Positions 52,430 to 62,003 of a DNA stretch of 64,000 bases are shown piece after piece. The stretch is taken from contig JBBDMI010000007.1 of NCBI GenBank assembly GCA_040878395.1, positions 1-64,000 of the forward strand, written 5' to 3'. A program made the position numbers and the translations under genes. The stretch's first letter is position 1, and every line of letters starts with the position of its first letter. This DNA is from Candidatus Dependentiae bacterium. Lineage in GTDB: Bacteria; Babelota; Babeliae; Babelales; Vermiphilaceae. The notes below the pieces were generated by a model. The model had not been told where the DNA came from. It worked only from the letters and a program-made list of their open reading frames with translations, and made no database searches.

Positions 52430-52795
52430 TTATGCACTCTTTTTCACACTCAATTGCATCAACTCTTTATCCAAGAAATAGTTCAAAATAGTACGAATTA
52501 CCACCAAGATTGCAAGCAAACCTAAATTATAATAATCCGGCAACACAATGGTTAAAATCACATCACTGGCCAGAATAAACTCTAATCCGAGCACAATACT
52601 CAAACCAAGTTCTCTGCGTACATCATCCAAATCAAGCTCTCTCTTTCTTTTATCTATAAAGAAACATTTCTTTAATAGCATATATGCAGCTTGAACACCA
52701 CCTAAGAAAATGATTAAAACACCAATAGTTGCCAAGAACCATTTTATTGCATATAAAAAAAGCATGAAATAGTGTGCAATATCGTCATATATCAT
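52430..52795 (-). CDS. DUF1622 family membrane protein
   Basis: 121 residues with about three hydrophobic segments. The pattern RRELGLSIVLGLEFILASDVILTIVLPDYYNLGLLAILVVIRTILNYFLDKEL matches the DUF1622 family closely. Function not established. Its start codon overlaps the PhoH-like gene by one base (stop and start share position 52795), so they are co-transcribed. Confidence 0.82.
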   Translation of the reverse strand: MIYDDIAHYFMLFLYAIKWFLATIGVLIIFLGGVQAAYMLLKKCFFIDKRKRELDLDDVRRELGLSIVLGLEFILASDVILTIVLPDYYNLGLLAILVVIRTILNYFLDKELMQLSVKKSA

Positions 52796-54219
52796 TATAA
52801 CAACTCACCTCCCAGTTTACTCAACTCACTACGTTCACTTGTTTCAAGATATACTGAACCGAACAGTTTTTTCCCTTTGAAACGTTGACTTGCAACAACC
52901 AAACCGTTACTTGCAAAATCCAAGTATGGTGAATCAATTTGATATGGATCACCGGCAAGTATAATCTTACTTCCTTCGCCTGCACGGGTAACAAGTGTTT
53001 TTACTTCATGCGGTGATAAATTTTGCACTTCATCGATAAAGATATATTGAAACGGAATTGAACGTCCACGCATATAGGTGATCGCTTCCAAACTGATTTT
53101 ACCTTTTTTAACCAAATTATCTAACGACTCCATCGCTCCTTTACGTTTACGTTTTTTCTTGCCGGGTCCTTTTTTTCTTTTGTTTTTTTGCTGTTCTTGG
53201 TCAACGTTATCCAAATGACGCCCGGTGTAAGCTGAATGCACAATGAATTCCATATTATCGTAAATAGGCAACATCCAACTATATAGTTTTTCTTGCAAAT
53301 CACCCGGTAGATACCCAATGTCGCGCCCAAGTGGCACGACAGGCCGTGCAACGAGCATTTTTTCATATACTTCTTCAACAAGAACTTTATGCAGCCCAAT
53401 CAACAATGCTAAAAATGTTTTACCCGTTCCTGCCGGTCCGAACAATGTAACTAAACGAATATCATCATTTAAAAGTAAATCCATTGCCATTAACTGTTGA
53501 GCATTGCGTGGTTTAAGTGGCCAACGCAATAAAGGTTCACGTACCGGTACAAATTTATTACTGCCCAAATAGCGAAATACGCGATAATTATACGCATTAT
53601 GCTGACTTTCAAGCACAACATATTCATTGACTGCAATATCTGTATCTCGTGCCAACTCTTGCAATATTTGAGGATCATTATCTTTTAAAGTGACTGCAGG
53701 CACAGCAACGTTCATCCATCCTTTATAAAATTCATCAATATTAATCTTTTCTTTAATGTAATCTTCTGTTGCGATACCTAATGCATCAGCTTTTATACGT
53801 GCATTTAAATCTTTAGTTATAAGCTGAACGTCATAACCCTGCTCTTTGAGCGAAACTGCTTCATATAAAATTTCATTATCTGCAAAGGTTAACTGAAAAG
53901 GAAATGATGGAATTTTTTCAGTCCGCATAAACACAACACGCACAGTACTACCATTGTCAAGTTTAATGCCACTGCCCAATGAGCCTTGTGAGCGCAACCC
54001 ATCTAAAATACGGATCGCTTCACGAGTATTGCGCCCTCGTTCAGTTCCTTCCTTTTTAAATTTATCTAACTCTTCAAGCACCACTGATGGCAACGCTACT
54101 TCAGCACCATCAAAAGCATAAATAGCCTTAGGATCATAGACCAAGACATTCGTATCTAATAAATAGATCTTTTTGTTTTTTGATGGTTTTACTTTTTTTA
54201 CTTGTGTATCATTTGACAT
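52795..54219 (-). CDS. PIN-PhoH fusion ATPase (YlaK/PhoH2 type)
   Basis: 474 residues. N-terminal PIN ribonuclease-like domain (KIYLLDTNVLVYDPKAIYAF, SVVLEELDKFK, FADNEILYEA) and C-terminal PhoH ATPase domain with Walker A GPAGTGKT near 265, Walker B IFIDEVQN, and motif AGDPYQID. This is the PhoH2/YlaK group, which couples RNA unwinding with PIN nuclease activity in other bacteria. A basic Lys-rich insert (KNKRKKGPGKKKRKRKG) lies between Walker A and B. GGAG precedes the start. It is transcribed with the DUF1622 gene downstream. Confidence 0.92.
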   Translation of the reverse strand: MSNDTQVKKVKPSKNKKIYLLDTNVLVYDPKAIYAFDGAEVALPSVVLEELDKFKKEGTERGRNTREAIRILDGLRSQGSLGSGIKLDNGSTVRVVFMRTEKIPSFPFQLTFADNEILYEAVSLKEQGYDVQLITKDLNARIKADALGIATEDYIKEKINIDEFYKGWMNVAVPAVTLKDNDPQILQELARDTDIAVNEYVVLESQHNAYNYRVFRYLGSNKFVPVREPLLRWPLKPRNAQQLMAMDLLLNDDIRLVTLFGPAGTGKTFLALLIGLHKVLVEEVYEKMLVARPVVPLGRDIGYLPGDLQEKLYSWMLPIYDNMEFIVHSAYTGRHLDNVDQEQQKNKRKKGPGKKKRKRKGAMESLDNLVKKGKISLEAITYMRGRSIPFQYIFIDEVQNLSPHEVKTLVTRAGEGSKIILAGDPYQIDSPYLDFASNGLVVASQRFKGKKLFGSVYLETSERSELSKLGGELL

Positions 54220-54351
54220 TACTCTTGCTCCTTTTTTTCATGGTGTCTCCATCCTAATTCGATGCTATCACAGGATTTTTCCTGCAGGCAATGATCCATG
54301 CATATATTATAGAACCCTTACCATCAAACATGCATTTTAGCACAAATATGA

Positions 54352-54357
54352 TATACT
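54352..54357 (+). promoter_or_regulatory. Possible thrS -10 element
   Basis: TATACT, 48 bases before the thrS start, without a clear -35. Weak. Confidence 0.3.
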
Positions 54358-54405
54358 TAACTTCAAGATTTAACAATCAATGTCGGTACAAAAAAGGTAC
54401 AAATT

Positions 54406-56130
54406 ATGCCAAATGATAACGTGAGCCAAATAGAAAAAATTCGTCATTCAACTGCTCATTTACTTGCACAGGCAGTAAAAGAGTTATATCCAAAAACTAT
54501 TTTGACCATTGGACCTCCAACCAAAGATGGTTTCTTTTATGATTTTTTACCCGAAACCAACTTTAAAGATGAAGATCTACCAAAAATAACACAACGCATG
54601 AAAGAAATTGCAGAACGCAACATTCCATTGACACACAAACAGATTCCAAAAGAAGATGCCCGCAAACTCTATAAAGATAATCCATACAAATTAGAACTTA
54701 TTGATCTCATTCCCGGCGACACTGTTGGCTTGGCAGAACAAGGCGACTTTTCTGATCTATGTAAAGGCGGACATGTAACATCAACCGGTGAACTTAAAAA
54801 TTTTAAATTGTTGCATATTTCCGGTTCTTACTGGCGTGCAGACCGAAACGGACAACCGCTACAACGTATCACCGGTACCGCATTTGCAACGCCAAAAGAG
54901 TTACGTTTATACGAAAAACGAGTCGAAGAAGCTCAAAAATATGATCATCGTAAATTGGGCAAACAACTTGATCTCTTTTCATTTGTGCAAGAAGGCCCCG
55001 GTTTCCCTTTCTTTCATCCGAAAGGTCAAAAAGTTATTCAACTACTCAAAGATGATTTACGCACTATGTTGGATAAACAACATTATCAAGAAATTGCAAC
55101 ACCAATTATTTTATCCGATGAATTGTGGAAACAGTCAGGGCATTATGAGCATTACAAAGACAACATGTTTTTTTCGGTCATTGATAAGCAACAGTATGCC
55201 GTCAAACCGATGAACTGCCCCGGAGCTATCATGGTATATAAAGATCATCCCCGTTCATATCGCGAACTGCCGCTGAAACTTTCAGAGTTTGGTTTAGTAC
55301 ATCGCTATGAACTTTCAGGCGTTTTGCATGGTCTTTTTCGCGTACGTTCATTTACACAAGATGATGGCCATATTTTTTGCACCCCGAATCAAGTTGAAAA
55401 TGAAGTTTTAGATACTATCAAAGCGATTGAAAAAACACTCAAAAAGTTCGGATTTGACAACATAACCGTTGGGCTTTCAACTAAACCTGAAAATGCAATG
55501 GGAACCGATGAATATTGGCAACAAGCAACAACAGCACTCCAAAATGCACTTGATCGCTCTGGTTTAAAATACACTATTCAAGAAGGCGAAGGCGCCTTTT
55601 ATGGACCTAAAATAGAATTTGGCATCCAAGACTCAATGGGCCGCTCTTGGCAGTGCAGCACCATTCAATTAGATTTCTTCTTACCACAAAACTTCGATTT
55701 ATCTTACATTGCATCATCAGGTAAAAAAGAACGCCCTGTTATGATTCATCGTGCCATTTATGGCTCTATGGAACGTTTTTTTGGCATACTGCTGGAACAT
55801 TTCAAAGGTAACCTACCATTCTGGCTTGCACCAATTCAGGTTAAACTACTCACCATCACTGATGATCAAAAAGAATATGCACATAACATTATGCAACAAC
55901 TACAAAAACATAACATTCGTGTTGCAATGGATGAAACTTCCGATCCAATTTCCGGCAAAATTAAAACCGCTCAATTGGAAAAAGTTCCTTGGATGCTCGT
56001 CATGGGCCAAAAAGAGATGGATAACCATACTATCACTTTACGCTATCGCAATGGTAAACAGGAGTTTGGTTTATCATTAGATGATGTATTGGCCAAAGCT
56101 CAAACATATAACGATGGATGTATTATTTAA
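54406..56130 (+). CDS. thrS: Threonyl-tRNA synthetase without TGS domain
   Basis: Charges tRNA-Thr. The editing domain starts at residue 13 (HSTAHLLAQAV) with its Cys/His pair in DLCKGGH, and the class II core follows (motif 2 region with NCPGAIMVYK, RELPLKLSEFG). The anticodon-binding domain is at the end. At 574 residues it lacks the roughly 60-residue N-terminal TGS domain found in E. coli ThrRS (642). Lengths of this type occur in other lineages. AAAGGT lies ahead of the ATG. Confidence 0.96.
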   Translation: MPNDNVSQIEKIRHSTAHLLAQAVKELYPKTILTIGPPTKDGFFYDFLPETNFKDEDLPKITQRMKEIAERNIPLTHKQIPKEDARKLYKDNPYKLELIDLIPGDTVGLAEQGDFSDLCKGGHVTSTGELKNFKLLHISGSYWRADRNGQPLQRITGTAFATPKELRLYEKRVEEAQKYDHRKLGKQLDLFSFVQEGPGFPFFHPKGQKVIQLLKDDLRTMLDKQHYQEIATPIILSDELWKQSGHYEHYKDNMFFSVIDKQQYAVKPMNCPGAIMVYKDHPRSYRELPLKLSEFGLVHRYELSGVLHGLFRVRSFTQDDGHIFCTPNQVENEVLDTIKAIEKTLKKFGFDNITVGLSTKPENAMGTDEYWQQATTALQNALDRSGLKYTIQEGEGAFYGPKIEFGIQDSMGRSWQCSTIQLDFFLPQNFDLSYIASSGKKERPVMIHRAIYGSMERFFGILLEHFKGNLPFWLAPIQVKLLTITDDQKEYAHNIMQQLQKHNIRVAMDETSDPISGKIKTAQLEKVPWMLVMGQKEMDNHTITLRYRNGKQEFGLSLDDVLAKAQTYNDGCII

Positions 56131-56132
56131 TA

Positions 56133-58529
56133 TTATGCAAACATCATTTTGAACGAATTTAAACCGAAATTAAACAGGTTGTTCATATCAAAGTTATTTT
56201 GATTATAAGCAACCTTTTTTCTTCGCGCTCTAGCTTTTTGTAATATATCAATCAATGGCTTTGCATTAATCTTTCTTGCCCACTGCAATGCTGTTTTCCC
56301 TTGAAAATCTTTAATCATAGGATCAGCACCTCGAGAAAGCAATAAGCGCACCAGCTTAACCGATGTTGCTACTGAAATCTGATTCAACTTTTTTTTTGGT
56401 GCCCCTACTGTAATACGCGTAACCCAGTGCAATGGTGTTCTACCTCGATACGTATCACGAACATTGATATCAGCGCCCTCATCTAATAATATTTTTGCTA
56501 AATCAACATTACCATTAATCACGACCTCATGCAGTGGCGTTAATCCTGTGTTTTGTGCTATATTTACATCAGCTCCTGCTCTTATAATTTTTTTGGCAAT
56601 ATCTGCATAGTTCCATCGTGTTGCAATTATTAAAGCTGTTTCTCCATCATTATTTTGTGCATTAATATCAATAAGAGTTTTATATATTTTTGGCGCTTGC
56701 ATAATTTTTACTGCATTTAATTGAACATTCCTTTTTAATTTTTCTATTGGATCCTTCTGACCTGAAACTTCAACCTGTTCCTCAAAGACAAGACCTTTTG
56801 TATCACTTATTATTTTTTGTGGTTCCTCTTTCTTAATTAAAGAACCAACTTTTTCTTTTTTTTGATTTACAGTCAATTCTTCTGATCCAATGCCACCCCC
56901 AAAAGCGTTAATCATAATATTCCATATAGCGGTCTTCCAGTCCCCTTTAGATATTGGAAGCAAAATTAAAGGAGACTGAACATTTGCCCCTGCCTCTACA
57001 TCAATGAGCATTCTTGTTGAGCTATATATAGTATTTTCAATAGAACCTTCATTTATTTTAGATAAAATTCTTTTCCTTTCTTCTAGCAAGTCATCTACAA
57101 CTGGTATATAACCTCTACGCACAGCATGCATTAATACATTCCAACCATTTTGATCTTTAATGTTCACATCTGCACCAACTGTAATTAACTGTTTTACAAT
57201 ATCAAAATGTTTTGCAAATAATGCCAATACCATTGGTGTATGACCACTTTTATTAGATCTATCAAGATCTGCACCGGCTTTAATCAAAGCCGACACTATA
57301 TCCGAATGCCCTTTATTGGCTGCTAAAGCTAATGCAGTCAATCCATTTGTATTAACCTGATTTAAATCTCCACCCTTATCGATGTACCATTTAACACCTT
57401 TTAAATCACCATTCTCTGAAGCATTCAATAAATTTTTTGACGTGAGCATGGTCATTTTTGTTCTGGTTCTGCTTTTTTTAGATTGAACATCAGATGGTAT
57501 AAGATTTGCACTATTAAGATTGTTTTCTTTATCTGCCGGCTTAGATGTAACCAATCGTCGAACAATCTCTTTTTTTGAATCATCTATACTTTTATTTAAT
57601 AATCGTTTAATTTCAGCAACAGTTTTTTTAAATTGAACCGTCAATTGCTTGATCAACTTATCATTATTCAAAGCCTGTCGAGACATTCTAATGACTTTGT
57701 TTAATTCTACATCTGATTTAGATGCAAAAAATGATTCAACTCCCCCATAAATTTGAACTTTAAATGCATTTTTAAACAATTCTCCATCAACCGATTTTAT
57801 TTGTATTATTTGATTGTCAGATAACTGTTGTTTTTTTGCTACTTGCCGACTATTAATTATTCGCTCAGAGCGTTTAATGCTTTGCCTTAAAAGCCGTTTT
57901 ATTTCGTCATCAGTTTTATTATATTCAGCGCTAAAAAAATTAATCGCATCAAGATTATTCAATACTTTTTGACATTTTTCAATAAGGATATTCAAATCAC
58001 CATCTGATTTAACTGTAAAAAATGTTGTAGAATTATTAATTACTGAATTAAAAGCTTTTCTTAATAGTTTTTGATCTGCTACAGACATATTCAAAGATAC
58101 AGCGGCCGATTTTTTTCCCTTTTTTCGTCGACGACTAAGCTTCACAGCCGCTTGCTTTGTTTCAGCTTGAAGTTGTTGTTTTTTTGCTGCATTCGTTCGA
58201 CGACTATCAATTATTTGCTCTGAACGTTCTCTAATTTGCTTTAGCAGCTGTTTTATTTTGTTATCAGTTTTATTATATTCAGCGCTAAAAAAACTGATAA
58301 CAAAAGGATTATTAGATGCTTTTCTAGCTTTTTCAATAAGCGCATTTAAGTCTTCGTCAGATTTGGAACCATAAAAAGTTGCTGCGCCCCCATGCATTTC
58401 AACATTTAAAGCTTTTCTTAACAACTTTCTATCTGCCACTGATAAATTCATAGACGATGTTGCATCTAAATGACTGGGTAGATAAGATAAAAAGAATAGA
58501 ATCAAAATAGATATTTTTCTCATCTGCAT
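56133..58529 (-). CDS. Exported ankyrin protein with three N-terminal repeat domains
   Basis: 798 residues. Signal peptide at the start, then three copies of an about 85-residue non-ankyrin unit, roughly at 25-110, 145-230 and 245-325. The shared pattern is LLRKA...FY.SKSDxDLNxLIEKxRKxxNN...FFSAEYNKTDxxIKxLLxQ. Ankyrin repeats follow in two blocks (about 370-475 and 615-770), separated by a spacer, and the protein ends in a basic helix plus FNFGLNSFKMMFA. The start at 58529 has GGAG eight bases ahead. The stop is three bases from the convergent thrS stop. The N-terminal unit matches the next gene, and I know no name for it. Confidence 0.85.
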   Translation of the reverse strand: MQMRKISILILFFLSYLPSHLDATSSMNLSVADRKLLRKALNVEMHGGAATFYGSKSDEDLNALIEKARKASNNPFVISFFSAEYNKTDNKIKQLLKQIRERSEQIIDSRRTNAAKKQQLQAETKQAAVKLSRRRKKGKKSAAVSLNMSVADQKLLRKAFNSVINNSTTFFTVKSDGDLNILIEKCQKVLNNLDAINFFSAEYNKTDDEIKRLLRQSIKRSERIINSRQVAKKQQLSDNQIIQIKSVDGELFKNAFKVQIYGGVESFFASKSDVELNKVIRMSRQALNNDKLIKQLTVQFKKTVAEIKRLLNKSIDDSKKEIVRRLVTSKPADKENNLNSANLIPSDVQSKKSRTRTKMTMLTSKNLLNASENGDLKGVKWYIDKGGDLNQVNTNGLTALALAANKGHSDIVSALIKAGADLDRSNKSGHTPMVLALFAKHFDIVKQLITVGADVNIKDQNGWNVLMHAVRRGYIPVVDDLLEERKRILSKINEGSIENTIYSSTRMLIDVEAGANVQSPLILLPISKGDWKTAIWNIMINAFGGGIGSEELTVNQKKEKVGSLIKKEEPQKIISDTKGLVFEEQVEVSGQKDPIEKLKRNVQLNAVKIMQAPKIYKTLIDINAQNNDGETALIIATRWNYADIAKKIIRAGADVNIAQNTGLTPLHEVVINGNVDLAKILLDEGADINVRDTYRGRTPLHWVTRITVGAPKKKLNQISVATSVKLVRLLLSRGADPMIKDFQGKTALQWARKINAKPLIDILQKARARRKKVAYNQNNFDMNNLFNFGLNSFKMMFA

Positions 58530-58595
58530 TATCAACTCTCCATTTTTGAGCAATCAGAATATACATCGATTAACGAGCTCTTAGTCAATAAGCTC

Positions 58596-59525
58596 TTATT
58601 GCAACATCTCAATTAAAGGCTGTACATTAATCTGCTTTGCCCATTGCAATGCCGTCAGACCTTTATCATCGGTTATTCTCGGATCTGCACCATGAGTAAG
58701 GAGTAAATCAATTAACTCCTTAGCTTTATTTATCGAAATTTGCTTTAACTGTTTTTTTGGCGCACCAACAGTCACACGCCCAACCCACATGAGCGGCGTT
58801 CTGTTATGAAACTTATCACGTGCATTAACGTTTGCTCCCGCATCAATCAATGCTTGAGCCAACTCAATATTGCCATTCATTACTGCTTGATGTAATGGGG
58901 TTAAGCCATTTTTTTGTGCAATATCAGTATCAGCTTCAGCTTGTAAAAGAATGTTGGCTATATCATTGTGATTGAACCTAGTTGCAATAAATAAAGCGGT
59001 TTCATCGCGATCATTTTGCACATTAACATCAACCGAACCTTTTAATAATCGTTTTACTCTTTCAACATTATTATATTGCGCAGCCTTCATTAATGGTGTA
59101 TATACTTTTGCACCACTTGGTTTTCTTTGCCTTGAACCGGTTTTTGCTCTAGGCTTTCTTCTTGTGCGACGAGATGCAGGCGCCCACTCTTGAGCTACTC
59201 GTTGCTCAACTTGTGATGTCGTTTTTGATGCCGCACTACTGAGCAGTTCTCGTATTTCTGTTGAAGAGAGACTCAATGCACCGCTTAGTTGTAGAACTTC
59301 TTCATCTTTTTTTAAAGCTTGTGTAATCGCTTGCAAAGCTTTGCGCAAATCTTCTTTTGATTTTGAGCTATAAAAACCTTCATCTTTAAACTGCTCTGCA
59401 TACACAGCCTGAGTAAGCAGCTCTTTGCGTGCCTCTGGCATCTGAATCGATGCTGCTGCAAATAAAAAGATCGGCATAAACATTAAAACAGCCGGCAATA
59501 CAAACATGCTATATGTTTTTTTCAT
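58596..59525 (-). CDS. Exported ankyrin protein with one N-terminal repeat domain
   Basis: 309 residues. Signal peptide (MKKTYSMFVLPAVLMFMPIFLFAAAS), one copy of the same N-terminal unit as in the neighbouring gene (LLTQAVYAEQFKDEGFYSSKSKEDLRKALQAI), a basic linker (RRTRRKPRAKTGSRQRKPSG), and then three to four ankyrin repeats (TPLMKAAQYNNVERVKRLLKG). The ankyrin block closely resembles the end of the 798-residue protein, so the two genes arose by duplication. Confidence 0.87.
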   Translation of the reverse strand: MKKTYSMFVLPAVLMFMPIFLFAAASIQMPEARKELLTQAVYAEQFKDEGFYSSKSKEDLRKALQAITQALKKDEEVLQLSGALSLSSTEIRELLSSAASKTTSQVEQRVAQEWAPASRRTRRKPRAKTGSRQRKPSGAKVYTPLMKAAQYNNVERVKRLLKGSVDVNVQNDRDETALFIATRFNHNDIANILLQAEADTDIAQKNGLTPLHQAVMNGNIELAQALIDAGANVNARDKFHNRTPLMWVGRVTVGAPKKQLKQISINKAKELIDLLLTHGADPRITDDKGLTALQWAKQINVQPLIEMLQ

Positions 59526-59609
59526 TTGAAGGCGCCCCCTATTTTGACATACATAAAACCCACTCGACTTCTTAGCTCATATTTTATTACAAAATGAAAC
59601 AAAATGTAA

Positions 59610-59650
59610 ATGCTTTCTTTGACATTCACCTTTAATGTCAAAGAAAGCAT
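59610..59650. terminator. 17-bp perfect hairpin
   Basis: ATGCTTTCTTTGACATT / AATGTCAAAGAAAGCAT with a 7-base loop. On the minus strand a T-rich stretch follows, so it could stop transcription reaching the ankyrin gene at 59525. Confidence 0.6.
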
Positions 59651-59770
59651 GACTTATAAGAAATCATGTATAAACGATCCTATCCGGAAATTGATTGTTT
59701 GAGTTGAACTCAATAAGATCTGAATATCGCAATAAATCAAGCTTCTTTTGATAATTTTCGGATAAACTCT

Positions 59771-59970
59771 ATGTTTATAAAAAATACACAAAAAAAAGGT
59801 GCATCCATAAAAATAGATACACATGAATATCATAACCTTCAAAGACCTAATGGTGAAAAAATTTTTGAGGCATATGCTCAACAAAAAACACCTAGTGCTT
59901 ATCGCATATTTTGGCATTATGATCCTGAAAAAACATGATTTCCATTTTAGCCATAATACCTCATCCATAA
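59771..59970 (+). pseudogene. Frameshifted small gene, possibly toxin-like
   Basis: From ATG at 59771 the frame reads MFIKNTQKKGASIKIDTHEY and on to SAYRIFWHYDPEKT, then stops at 59936. In the next frame the sequence continues ISILAIIPHP and stops at 59968. Joining the two gives a natural end of the type YRIFWxYxPEK.ITILAI.PHP seen in small RelE-like proteins. A single frameshift near 59934 explains this. The family call is weak. Confidence 0.45.
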
Positions 59971-60098
59971 CTTATTTGTTTTGCATAAATTAAATATCCT
60001 CAATTATAAAGAGGCGTCTTTCTGCTTCTGAGACAGGTCGTTTAAAGCTGCTCTGAGCTTATCAACAAGAAAAATAAACCGGTTGTTTAAGAGTATCG

Positions 60099-60132
60099 AT
60101 ATATGATGATGCACTAATACATCATCATATAT
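60099..60132. repeat. 13-bp perfect hairpin
   Basis: ATATATGATGATG / CATCATCATATAT with an eight-base loop, just past the end of the DUF4258-like gene. No T run, so not a standard terminator. Confidence 0.7.
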
Positions 60133-60144
60133 TCTTTTGTTAGT

Positions 60145-60996
60145 TTAATATGAACGATTAGCTATTTTTTTGTTGCGAGCTCGCATATGTTTAATAGTTT
60201 TTCTTTTTGCAGCTTTTATTGTCTTCTTAGTTTTAACTTGCTCACGTGCTGTAATTATGTGTTTGCTCGGTATCTTTTTTTGTTTACCACGACTTGGATG
60301 CTTTTCATTTTTAAATCCACAATTAATAACAGATATTGCAACATATACGTCATTACTTTTGGATACGATAACCTCAATTTTTTGTTTTTTACCTGTGTCC
60401 AATGTAAATAGGTAATGAGTGGCTCCGTCTTTTAGCGTTATTGCTTTAGCCCTACCGTTTCTAAGAGCTCGATGTAATTTTTTTTCTGTTATCCTGTGCT
60501 CTGTCATACAGCTAAGAACATGTCTTGTGTAAAACAAATTAGTTTCTATTATCGCTCGTTTTTCTCGTGAGAGATTGTTGTTTTTATTTCGAGCTAGTCT
60601 GGATTCTTCTTTTATAAGTTTTATTCTTTGAAGGGTTTCGTCTTTAGAGGTTTCATCGTTTTTAATATTAATAACAGTTATTACAAGATACAACTTTTCC
60701 TTTACGCTCAAGACAACTCTACATCCATCCTTTTCAAATATATATATGTCTTCTCTATTATCAGTTTTTATGAGGCCTTTACAAATTGCTTTTTGCACTT
60801 GATTTATTGGCAACATCCTTTCTTCCATTCGTTCAAGAGCATGTTTTGTAAACTCAAGGTTTGTACTAATATTGATTCTATTAGAAGCAATTAAACTGAT
60901 ATTTTTTCTTTGTTCTAATATTGATGTCGATGCACTTTGAGCATAAGCAGTTATGAGTGAAAACAGTAAAATAGATAGTTTAAAATACACTTTCAT
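60145..60996 (-). CDS. Exported protein with two DUF4258-like domains
   Basis: 283 residues. Signal peptide MKVYFKLSILLFSLITAYAQSAS. Two similar domains follow. The first is about 48-120 (FTKHALERMEERMLPINQVQKAICKG ... VVLSVKEKLYLVITVIN). The second is about 155-230 (YTRHVLSCMTEHRITEKKLHRALRNG ... VIVSKSNDVYVAISVIN). This H..RM..R.I...xv..al..G plus beta-hairpin layout is that of DUF4258, a small fold found in toxin-like proteins. The second domain lacks the Arg that follows in the first. The C-terminus is very basic. The gene lies between ankyrin genes, so an effector role is possible. Confidence 0.65.
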   Translation of the reverse strand: MKVYFKLSILLFSLITAYAQSASTSILEQRKNISLIASNRINISTNLEFTKHALERMEERMLPINQVQKAICKGLIKTDNREDIYIFEKDGCRVVLSVKEKLYLVITVINIKNDETSKDETLQRIKLIKEESRLARNKNNNLSREKRAIIETNLFYTRHVLSCMTEHRITEKKLHRALRNGRAKAITLKDGATHYLFTLDTGKKQKIEVIVSKSNDVYVAISVINCGFKNEKHPSRGKQKKIPSKHIITAREQVKTKKTIKAAKRKTIKHMRARNKKIANRSY

Positions 60997-61055
60997 GATA
61001 TAACCTTCATTTTTAAATATTTACTTTAATTTTATATGTAAGGAGCTTCTTCTCG

Positions 61056-61940
61056 TCATTCTTGAAACTCTCTTAATAAGGCAACAAATTCCCTATGCCC
61101 TCTTTCTCTTGCAATATGTTTCGGTTTTTGTCTTTCTACATTCCTGCAAGAAATTATCGCTCCGGCTTCAAGTAATTTCCGAGCGTATGCAATATGATTT
61201 TTTTCAGCTGCAATATGCAATGCTGTGTTTTTATCAAAGTCTCTTTTGTTCACATCAGCACCACATGCTAGCAATGCATCAAGAATATCCATTCTGGGAT
61301 TATCTTGATAAGCATGAATCATCAACGGGGTATGCGATTTTCGTTCATATTTATTGCCAAACTCATCTATACCGCCAAAGTTTATATCTGCACCTGCATT
61401 GACAAGAACCTGAATGATTCGGGGATAATCTGCATCTTCTGTAAATTGCTTAACAGCAACACGCAAGGCTGTATCAGGCGATTTTTCATAACGCCTTACA
61501 ATTCGATTGGGATTAGCACCATGACGAAGAGCTTCTTTTATCAATCCAACATGGCCTTCTTGCACTAGATTACATAATACTGAACCACCTAACTCAGAAA
61601 GTTCACGTCTTCTAACTTTAAGACAAGTTGGTCTAACACCTGATTCCATAGATGCAAGTATTTTTTTTCTATTTAATTTACCTTGTGAAGCTTTTAACAA
61701 TACTTTTTGTTCTTTTTTTGACTTAGCATAACTACTTTGTTTTTTTGATCTTTTACCATATTTTTCAACTTTTTTGCCATCCATCTTCTCATTAAAAGAA
61801 TCTAAGGCACGATCAGCACTTAATGAGCAAAAGTTTTGACTAAAACTACATGGACCATTCACATCTGCCGCTTGCATATCTATAACAAAAACAATACTCA
61901 TCAAACTTATACATAACATCACTTTTGAATTTATCATCAT
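61056..61940 (-). CDS. Exported ankyrin protein
   Basis: 294 residues. Signal peptide (MMINSKVMLCISLMSIVFVIDMQAA), a Lys-rich segment (KYGKRSKKQSSYAKSKKEQK), then about four ankyrin repeats. The block from SPDTALRVAVKQ to YARKLLEAGA matches the start of the next gene almost residue by residue (PDTPLRIAVRQ ... YARKLLEAGA), including the unusual SHTPLMIHAYQDNPRMDI. The two genes are tandem duplicates. GGAA precedes the start. Confidence 0.9.
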   Translation of the reverse strand: MMINSKVMLCISLMSIVFVIDMQAADVNGPCSFSQNFCSLSADRALDSFNEKMDGKKVEKYGKRSKKQSSYAKSKKEQKVLLKASQGKLNRKKILASMESGVRPTCLKVRRRELSELGGSVLCNLVQEGHVGLIKEALRHGANPNRIVRRYEKSPDTALRVAVKQFTEDADYPRIIQVLVNAGADINFGGIDEFGNKYERKSHTPLMIHAYQDNPRMDILDALLACGADVNKRDFDKNTALHIAAEKNHIAYARKLLEAGAIISCRNVERQKPKHIARERGHREFVALLREFQE

Positions 61941-62003
61941 ATTTCCTTTACTGTTTGAATAAAATCATTTAATTAATAATACTATAAAAAACTAAAAATG
62001 TTT

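Larger units (their letters stand above)
59526..60144. other. Gene-poor region with decayed gene and hairpins
   Basis: About 620 bases. It holds a 17-bp hairpin (59610-59650), a frameshifted small gene (59771-59970) and a 13-bp hairpin (60099-60132). A minus-strand stretch near 60012-60090 reads LRAALNDLSQKQKDASL before a stop, possibly another fragment. Confidence 0.65.

Noticed and set aside
54220-54405. T-box leader ahead of thrS
   Set aside because: Only 186 bases, with no T-box sequence, specifier loop or terminator/antiterminator pair that I can find.
59654-59968. Minus-strand reading frame of 104 codons
   Set aside because: It is antisense to the frameshifted plus-strand gene at 59771-59970, which reads as a more natural protein.
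60012-60090. Minus-strand fragment reading LRAALNDLSQKQKDASL
   Set aside because: Too short and unmatched to call a pseudogene; mentioned only in the intergenic description.
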